In this document: in pieces, positions 56,913 to 64,000 of the stretch
Layout of the letters: the number at the start of each line of letters is the position of its first letter
How positions within the stretch are numbered: position 1 is the first letter of the stretch
Notes under the pieces: model-generated
What the model was told of the DNA's origin: nothing
Databases searched by the model: none
Seen by the model: only the letters and a program-made list of their open reading frames with translations
Assembly: GCA_007922305.1 (NCBI GenBank)
Contig: ML677358.1
Span: forward strand, 10,237,810-10,301,809
Origin: Dermatemys mawii
Lineage: Eukaryota > Chordata > Testudines > Dermatemydidae
Direction: 5' to 3'
Length of the DNA stretch: 64,000 nucleotides
Program-made: the position numbers and the translations under genes

Positions 56913-57689
56913 CTCAGGTTGTCCGTTATACTAGTATGTTCATTTGTTATGTACATGCTTGTGTCTACAGCGTGGATTGAGTGAAGACAAATGTATTACA
57001 TGCAAACATTTATGTTAATGTTAACAACTTTAAACACCTGAGGGAAAATCCTCTCCCTTGGTTTCAGTGAGTCAGGCTTTCACTCCTGAAGTCAGGAAAT
57101 ACAAAGGTTATAGATCGCCTAGGGAGTTAAAATTTAAATCCTACTCACTTTGCACATGTGAGTCCTCCTGATTTAAACAGTGAGAAAATCAAGCAGCATT
57201 TGGCCCTATGTGTAATAAAACATGAGGCTGTCATGTGGATGGTTGATATTTTGTAAGTATCACAAATATCACTGACATCAAACTTCAGTGGCATGTGGAT
57301 TTCATGATGATCTTATTTTACTATTAGAAGAAACCCAGTATTTTACTTTGTTGTACACTGTTTCTTGAACTTGGGTGCTTTACCCTGCAACTCCTAGTAG
57401 TATTAAACATAACACTCACAAAGGCCTTCATATCCACTGCACTGGGAATATATATTGTGTTCACATAGGTAGGTTCTCTAGATTTAAGGTCCAGTCCAAT
57501 TTCTGTTGAGGTCAGTGAGAACGGAATTGGCCATAAATGACATTCTCAGGATATCCACTGCTGCTATGTATCTTAATCTTCTTCCACTGATATTTTATGC
57601 CTCTTTTAGAATCAGTGCAACCTTGATTAAAAAACATAAGAAATTGACTAAGTTTCACAATGTCTTAATGAAACTGAAAAACAGCTTTT
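56913..57689. other. Intergenic sequence downstream of CXCL14
   Basis: No exon or named repeat seen between the SINE and the CXCL14 polyadenylation site. Confidence 0.5.
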
Positions 57690-58816
57690 GGCATTTTTAA
57701 ATATATTTTATTACTTATTTTTCCATTTGTCTTTAGAAAGAAATATGAAATCTGCATGCAACTTTCTAAATAGTTCAAACATTTAAATAGCATATGATAA
57801 TTTAGCAGTACAATACATTATAGAGAAAGATAATATAGGGAGACTCCTTGTAGTATATTTACACATGAAAAGGTAGTTTTGTTATTTTATTTTTAAAAAG
57901 AGGAATGCACTGCTTAATATTTACGTATTACATTCCAAATAATGAATATGTTGCTTTGTGACTAAAACATATATATTTATTTTATGTGTTTGCCCTCTCC
58001 TATTTTTCATAAAAAGGTACCTTTCAAAGATTTTTTGCTACAGATCTACAAAATCATTCACAATATTCTTGAAAATTAAAATATGTGAAAACTGATGAAG
58101 CTGCAAACTTTTTACAGCATCCTCAGGTGAAAAAAGATCAAACACATTTGTAGTAATAAAACTGCTCTATAAATGTTTTCTAGGGCATGTAAAACATGAA
58201 GTGGGGGGGATGTAATACGTTTCACCTTTCAGCAAGACCCTGTTTCATTAAAAAATAGATACAAAGTGATGTTTGTAGCCATTGGACAAGCCACCAAGAA
58301 ACCTCACCTCTGCAGCTATCTATGCCACTACACTTCAGTGGCAGGTTACACAGCAAGCCGTTCCCCAGCCCCTAGACTGTGCAGCTTCCACCAGAGTTGG
58401 ACAACATTACTAGAAACCCTAAGCACACCACTAAAGCTTTCCCAGTACAAAAGGATAAGGGACACCATTATATAATACCGCTACAAATATTGTTTGTCTA
58501 ATGAGCTTATAAAGCTCGATTGCAATCATAGTGATATATGAATGAATACCAAAAAAAGCCTTTATTTAAAATGAAAAGCATGGTTTTTCACCATTTCAGT
58601 CTAAAGCAGACAGGTATGAAATTGGAAGGGTGCAAGAGACAATACTGGGAGCCTTCTGTGCACCGCTACACAATGTAAAAACTGACCCTTGGTAAAAAGT
58701 GCTTTATAATAATATAGAATTTGTGTCTTATGTCTGTGAGAGAGAAATATTCTTTGCAGAGTCCGTTCCTTAAGTCAGCCAAACAAATTCTGTTCCTTTA
58801 ACCAAGAGTTTCCCTC
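57690..58816 (-). other. CXCL14 3' UTR
   Basis: It follows the CXCL14 stop on the minus strand. The segment 58670-58740, read on the minus strand, contains 'cacagacataagacacaaat' and 'aagcactttttaccaagggt', close to the start of the human CXCL14 3' UTR as I remember it. The far end, 'agtaataaaatatattt', resembles the human polyadenylation end. Length (about 1.1 kb) also agrees. The comparison is from memory, not an alignment. Confidence 0.85.
57707..57712 (-). terminator. CXCL14 polyadenylation signal AATAAA
   Basis: TTTATT on the + strand gives AATAAA within 'agtaataaaatatattt' on the minus strand, about 1.1 kb after the stop codon, in the context I recall for the mammalian gene. Confidence 0.8.
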
Positions 58817-58832
58817 TTATTCTTCATAAACC
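58817..58832 (-). CDS. CXCL14: CXCL14 last exon, coding part (partial gene)
   Basis: CXCL14 is a small secreted chemokine made by epithelia and sensory-associated tissues. Only its last exon is in the window. On the minus strand a good acceptor, 'ctgtttttatttcccag', is followed by one base completing an Arg codon, then GTT TAT GAA GAA TAA, i.e. Val-Tyr-Glu-Glu-stop, the C-terminus of CXCL14. The phase (AG|G Arg split) is that of the mammalian exon 3/4 boundary. The coding piece is only 16 bases, so the call rests mainly on the matching 3' UTR and on synteny with NEUROG1. Exons 1-3, with the signal peptide and the cysteines, must lie past base 64000; none was found here. Confidence 0.88.
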
Positions 58833-59643
58833 CTGGGAAATAAAAACAGAGAGCTAGGTATGTAAATCATTTCAACTACTGTTAAAACCTTTCCCACCAT
58901 CCTGGCAATTAAACACGTAGAGCCAAATTCTGCACTCATTTACACTGGTGGAAATCAGGAGAATGTCACTAACTTCCACAGGATCAGTTGTATTGGCATA
59001 ACTGAAAGCAGAACGTGGTCCTAATTTTCCACCTTCTTCCTTTTTTGAATGCACTGAGAATGGTCAAATCTACCCCACTGAAAGGATTATTTATTAGGAC
59101 ATTTGAAATGAGGGAATCCACATCCAACACTATGTTTTTCCCCCTGGGAAAAGTACAAGCTAATATGTGAAAATATGTTGCTAGTTTAAATATTTAAAAG
59201 AAGAATTGCTTAACTTTCCCTCTGTAATGTTGCTGAAACATTCCAGGCATGCAGTCTCCACAGATTAAAACAACTGACAGTGGCATGATTATAATTGGCC
59301 CCAGGGATATTTTGGGAAAGCAGGAATTCATTTTTATACTATATTTGACTTTAAAAAGCACTGATACCTTGTGAAAAAACATTCTGTGGGCTTAGTCCAG
59401 CTCCCTCTGAAGTCATTAGTAAAACCCTCTTTGACTTCGATGGCAATGGGACTGGGTTCCAAACATCACATATTTTGTCTCTTCCCTAAACTTTTATTAC
59501 CCGGGAGGCTCAGACTAAATCAGGCTCTTGGTTTCTGAGAAGTTTGTCTGCTCCAGCTGCTTCTCTCTATATTTCTGCAACTGGGTTCACTTACCCCTAC
59601 TACCACTGGTAGCTGCAATTTACAGCTACCCCATCCTCAGATT

Positions 59644-59935
59644 ATCCCCGGGCAGGCTTTGTAGACCACTAGGGCTGATGGAAAATGTTACCATCCAAAC
59701 TGTTTTTGGATGAAAATGGATGTTTTCATCGCAGTGACATTTTTTTTTGGAAAAGGTGTCTGCTTTCTGTGGAAAATTTCATTTTTTGTCAAAATATTTC
59801 AGCTAAAATCCAAAAGTTTTCCACCAAATCTTTTGGCCCAAATCTTTTGGGGTTTGACTTTTTTGGCTGAAAATGTGGAAAATTTTAACAAAAAGAAAAG
59901 CTTTTTCATTTTCTTCAGAAATTTCCTTGGGGCCA
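59644..59935. repeat. T-rich dispersed repeat, unassigned
   Basis: Many AAATTTT and TTTTGG words with internal self-similarity ('gtggaaaatttcat', 'gtggaaaattttaac'). It starts 'agggctgatggaaaatg', which could be a hAT-type end, but the other end is unclear. Overlapping open frames reflect low complexity. Confidence 0.45.
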
Positions 59936-60059
59936 TGAGGAGTGGGGTGGTGGAAGAGAAGGGGAAGGAGAGAACAAACTCAGAGCCAAAGGGGAATTGA
60001 GACTTCCGGTGGGGAATAAGCAGGAGGAGAAAGTTAACAGGATCATGCTGTGAAGCTGG

Positions 60060-61160
60060 GGGCTTAGGCCAATTCTAGGCTATGTATCAAGTGAGAGTCT
60101 GGAAAGCTTAATGCTGGTGGAACATTATTAAAATTAAGTTGTTAAAATTGCAGTAAAATGTCTAGTGCCTGGACTTTCCTAAATGCTGGTGAATGGATGA
60201 TTGTAATGCTCAGATACTTATTCCTGTATTTCTCATGTTAAGAGTAATAACTGTACATGTGCATTAAATAACTCTCACATGGCTGGGACAGACCTCATGA
60301 TAACAAGCGCCACTAATCATTGCTGAGTTTCACCCATAGAAATGGCTACATCCCTTAGGGGACAGAGTGGTCAATTGATACCCATTGAAAAGCAACATGT
60401 CCCAAGGAAATTCCTTGATTCTCAGTACAGGAGGTAGGTACAGTTTACAGGACAATAAAGAAGGGGAAACTCCTACCCAGGGATGAGTCACACAGGATGA
60501 CTTCACTGAAGAATTACCTCCTGGACTCCCACATCCCCGTTAGCACTGTTATCTCTGGGGCCAGAACAATCAAATATCAGGGTTTTCGGATAAAAGCTGC
60601 CTGCTGGAAGGACACAGGGCTTTATACTTGATTGGATTCTAAGAAGCAAGGCCTTTGTCTCCCAGGTAAAAACCTTTAGCTGCCACAGCTGGGATAAGCC
60701 TCAGAAGCTGAGCTTGTAGGACTGTGTTACTTCAAACAGAAGTTTTATAAGATAATAACCTAAGTTTGTCTTTGTCTGTCTGTGTCTTTAGTATTCTTAG
60801 CATTGTTCAAATATCTCTTGCTTCATCTTTATTTAATCAATACAGCCTAAGTAAGTTTATTACAGGATCGAACTCAGTATTGCCTAATTGGGTAAAGGAG
60901 GGAGGTCTAAGGAGGAGCTGACTGATCTGTGGTGTGTTTCTGGTCCTTTGAGAATCATGGAACTTGGCGGTTATGTGACATTACAGTGAAAGGGACCTAA
61001 ACCACTTACTTATTGTCAAAAGGGACTTGGGTTTCCAAGGGGACTGTTTAAGTTCTGTACTGGCAAAAGCATAGGGAGTTAATAAGCAATGCAGTTAGCT
61101 GGTGTGTCTAAGGAGTTAAGTCACCGCTGGCCCTGGAGTAACTTCCCTGTTATAGAACAG
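60060..61160. other. Unassigned repeat-like stretch
   Basis: The wording (a 'ctgtgtctttagtattctta' run, 'ctttatttaatcaataca', 'tgtactggcaaaagcatagg') suggests a decayed retroelement, perhaps LTR-derived. No paired LTRs, primer site or coding motif was recognised. Borders are approximate. Confidence 0.3.
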
Positions 61161-62323
61161 TCTTCCCTAAAGTGGAACCCACAGTCTTGAGATACCAAGA
61201 GGCATGACACCTACTTCCATGGAAGGGCATAAACTGGAGAACAGACATGCAGATATTACAATATAGGCTGGGGAGGACTCTCTCTAAACGGGATATTTCC
61301 CCTGGTTTACAGAAAGTGTCAATATGCCATCACTGTAATCAGACCATGCTGAGCAAATTCCTAGTTCTATTAAACAGATGAATAGGTGTAATTATATCAG
61401 ATGAGATATAATTATAATCTACTTCTGCCCCTGAGCTGTATTTTGGGGAGGATGATGCGAGGAAGGGAGAACAGGTTAAATGCACAGTAACAAGCACATT
61501 TTTGGGGAGATACCTGGCCCATTCATGGCTAACTCCCTGTATGCAGAACGATCTACCCTATATTGTGAAGCTTGAGAGACCCCAGAGTTAGACAGGTATT
61601 GATGCTTGATTGTATTGATTAGTATTGATACTAAAATACTGTTCTGTTTGCTAATAAGGGAATGACGATATCAAGCATGGAAATAAGGCACAAGAGTATG
61701 TCAAAGTTGGCACTAAACGTCTGACAAGCCCAGAGCCACAAGGAAATTCAAAGATAAGGCTAAGACCCCAGGCAGTGCCTTCATACCCAGGCATCACAGC
61801 ACGAATGAGGCCATGTGATACCAGGACCTATGCCGTGGCAAGCTTGTTTTTATCAGCTTAGGGCAGATCAGTAACGTTACTTGAAAGTAAGTGTGACGGG
61901 CCATCCCCCACTTCTGGGGTGCCACATGATGTTTAGCAAATCATAACCTTTCCAGTAATATCTCACATGATCTTATCTTGCCCAAAACACATTGTTAGTT
62001 ATGCTATATTCAGATCCTAACAAAATCTCTATGAAGAACAGGGGGCTTAGTGTCACAGTAAGATGTTGTGGCTTCATTTCCTTTGTTGTTTTAATAGCGA
62101 CCTTTACAAATAGTAAGGAAATATGGTGTTACATAATAGCTGGCCTTTCACAATGCATTCTATTTATTTACCAGCCCACAAACAGCTTATACAGAGCTGG
62201 CAGATAGGCAATAATATTAACAGGAAGTGGTGTCCCTTACATACACTATTGCCATGATCTTTCATCAGCGTGGCTATCTGTCCTGCACAGTGGCAAACTT
62301 GCCAGGAACAAGACATTTCTACA

Positions 62324-62448
62324 TAGGGTGACCAGATGTCCCGATTTTATAGGGAGCATCCTGATTGTTGGGTCTTTTTCTTATATAGGCTCCTATGACT
62401 CCCCCATCCCCTGTCCTGATTTTTTACATTTGCTGTCTGGTCACCCTA
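62324..62448 (+). mobile_element. Complete short hAT-like MITE, TAGGGTGACCAGAT family
   Basis: The ends 'tagggtgaccagatgtcc' and 'ctgtctggtcaccct' plus A are inverted repeats and the unit is 125 bp. The flanks TTTCTACA (62316-62323) and TTTCCACC (62449-62456) match in six of eight positions, consistent with an aged 8-bp hAT duplication. A second copy lies at 38909-39025. Confidence 0.85.
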
Positions 62449-64000
62449 TTTCCACCAAAGAATTTACATTTGCCTGTGATTCAGTTGACTGAAGTTCTAG
62501 GGTAGGGTTAGGGTAATCACATTCTGAGCTCAATACTGACGTCAACAAGAAAGTTCTCACTGATGTAAATGGAAAAAAGATTTGGCTCTGTATTATTGCT
62601 ACTTATGAGATGAAGGATTTCTAAACATACGTGCCTGACCCAAAGCACATTGAAGTCAATGAAAGTTTCCATTCCACACTAATTGTTTCCACTTGGTTGA
62701 GCTACTGTACATTCCATCCCAGTCCCCAGTCCGGTTCTTTCATTCAGGCTCCAGAATTGGTCTTTGGCTGGAAATTAAGCTCCGTGCTTTACGCAGTTAG
62801 AGTTTATGTAAACATTCCATAGCTCCTTAAACCTTCACATGCTCCTTAGTTTCACATTTTGATTCCCATTTCGCCCATGCTGATTTCATTATACCTTTGA
62901 TGATACTCCACTTTCTCCTTTCCTACTCCTTCTTCTAAAAACACGGTGGCGCATTTCCAGAATTCGAAAGAGAATGTTGGACTGGTAACTGTGTCCCGTG
63001 TAGGTGGTTCATGGAGTATATGATTTATATTTTGGGACCTGAAGCTTAAAGGTAGACATGAGAGAAGAGGCCCATCTAGATTTATTAGAAAAATCAGGGA
63101 TAAGTCACTTGTCTATTCCCTTTGCAATGTCCTTCAACTCTGTTCCTTGAAAACTAAGTACTACTAAGATATCCCCAGAGCTGCAAACTTGCAGTGGATC
63201 CAGGAAGTGAGATATGGCAGTAGATGTTTATGCTTGACATTCTATTGCACCATCACCGTAACAGGCATAGCTCTCAAAGGTGAGTGCTGTGAATGGATGC
63301 AGTTTGAGTCCCCCATTGACACCACCCATGAAAACGGGATTTGTGCAAGGAATTAAGTGGTGATTGGAGAGATGGGATCTAATCCATGCCCATGGCCAGT
63401 CCCATTCCTGGGGCGGGGGGCAGGGAGGTTAAGAGTGGTCACTGTTCCTCCACAGCCCAGGACAGACACAGGATCCAAGGTAAGCCTGCATCTGGTAGTT
63501 CTTCTACAGTGCTCAACTCCATGCCAACATATTCAGAGCTCAGGCAGATCCAAATTCCCCCAGCCCACAGAGGGTGCAGAGAGCTGCCCATATTGGCACA
63601 TCCCCCATTCTGGGGTGCTGCCCGGGTTAAGCGATACCCTACCAATGAGTGAATTTAAACCAGTGTGAGTAATATTTGTGCTCAGGGGTACGGTTCCTGG
63701 AGCTGGTGTTAAGATCTTTCACTCCTCCCAAGGATGTCCTTTAAGTTCCATGTACAGTAAGTCCTCCCTCTCCCACCCCTTCCTGCCAAAAGAAATGGGG
63801 AGACTAGTTACGGGGGGTGAGAGGAAATGGAACTTTCTTACACTGCGCTGCCTCAGCTCCTTGACTAATAATGAGCTCTAAGAAATCACTGGACATCCCT
63901 ACTAAGGGGAAGATTATTACAGGGCACCCAACTCCATTTCAAAGCCAATGGGGCGGTGGGCAGCTAACTCCCCTTTGTTTCTTTAGATTTCCTCTTAATT

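Larger units (their letters stand above)
58833..64000 (-). other. CXCL14 last intron, partial
   Basis: It runs from the acceptor at 58833 to the end of the window without a recognisable exon 3 (no sequence coding the conserved FIKWYNAWNEKR region was seen on the minus strand). It holds a T-rich repeat near 59640-59930, an unassigned repeat-like stretch 60060-61160, and a complete MITE at 62324-62448. 'gtgtgacgggccatccccca' near 61891 resembles the start of an LTR, but no partner was found. 58920-59020 and 62520-62660 carry diverged short-palindrome words. The rest is featureless. Confidence 0.7.

Noticed and set aside
61891..61935. Start of an LTR ('tgtgacgggccatcccc')
   Set aside because: The resemblance is short, and no second LTR, primer site or internal coding region was recognised.
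58833..64000. CXCL14 exon 3
   Set aside because: No minus-strand sequence coding the conserved C-terminal chemokine helix with a fitting donor was found.
1..64000. CRISPR arrays, operons, ribosome binding sites, phage or plasmid features
   Set aside because: The DNA is vertebrate. The tandem repeats present are microsatellites and minisatellites without spacer structure.

Overview
The window is vertebrate nuclear DNA, almost certainly from a turtle and most likely a cryptodire. There is no bacterial-style gene packing. The repeats are the kind seen in turtle genomes: a tRNA-derived SINE with a CR1-like tail, CR1 fragments, MIR/CORE-type SINEs, and many short non-autonomous DNA transposons whose ends read like 'ggctatgtctacact' or 'tagggtgaccagat'. 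The species call rests on recognising these repeats, not on a database search.

Only two protein-coding loci can be supported. The first is NEUROG1 on the minus strand: a proneural bHLH factor with its whole coding sequence in one exon (27686-28291), a TATA box near 28750, a likely 5' UTR intron, and a 3' UTR ending near 26735. It sits in a CpG-rich island (about 27300-28730). The second is the last exon of CXCL14, also on the minus strand. Only four codons, the stop and about 1.1 kb of 3' UTR are visible (about 57690-58832), and the rest of the gene lies beyond base 64000. NEUROG1 next to CXCL14, both in the same orientation, is also the human order on 5q31, so each identification supports the other.

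Layout: 1-26700 is intergenic sequence downstream of NEUROG1, with old SINEs, DNA-transposon remnants and simple repeats. 26735-28950 is NEUROG1 and its promoter. 28950-57690 is the upstream intergenic region. It includes a roughly 300-bp inverted-repeat element (29793-30090), a foldback hAT transposon with an 8-bp target duplication (33069-34740), a repeat-poor stretch (36100-38690), a second CpG-rich island with no recognisable gene (38690-40620), and a cluster of non-autonomous transposons (43467-45096 and 47861-48946). 57690-64000 is the CXCL14 3' end and part of its last intron.

The two genes are not known to work together. The long spacer between them is the natural place for distal regulatory elements of NEUROG1, which drives sensory and neural progenitor differentiation. 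Enhancer suggestions here are inferences from base composition, motifs and lack of repeats, because no cross-species alignment could be run.
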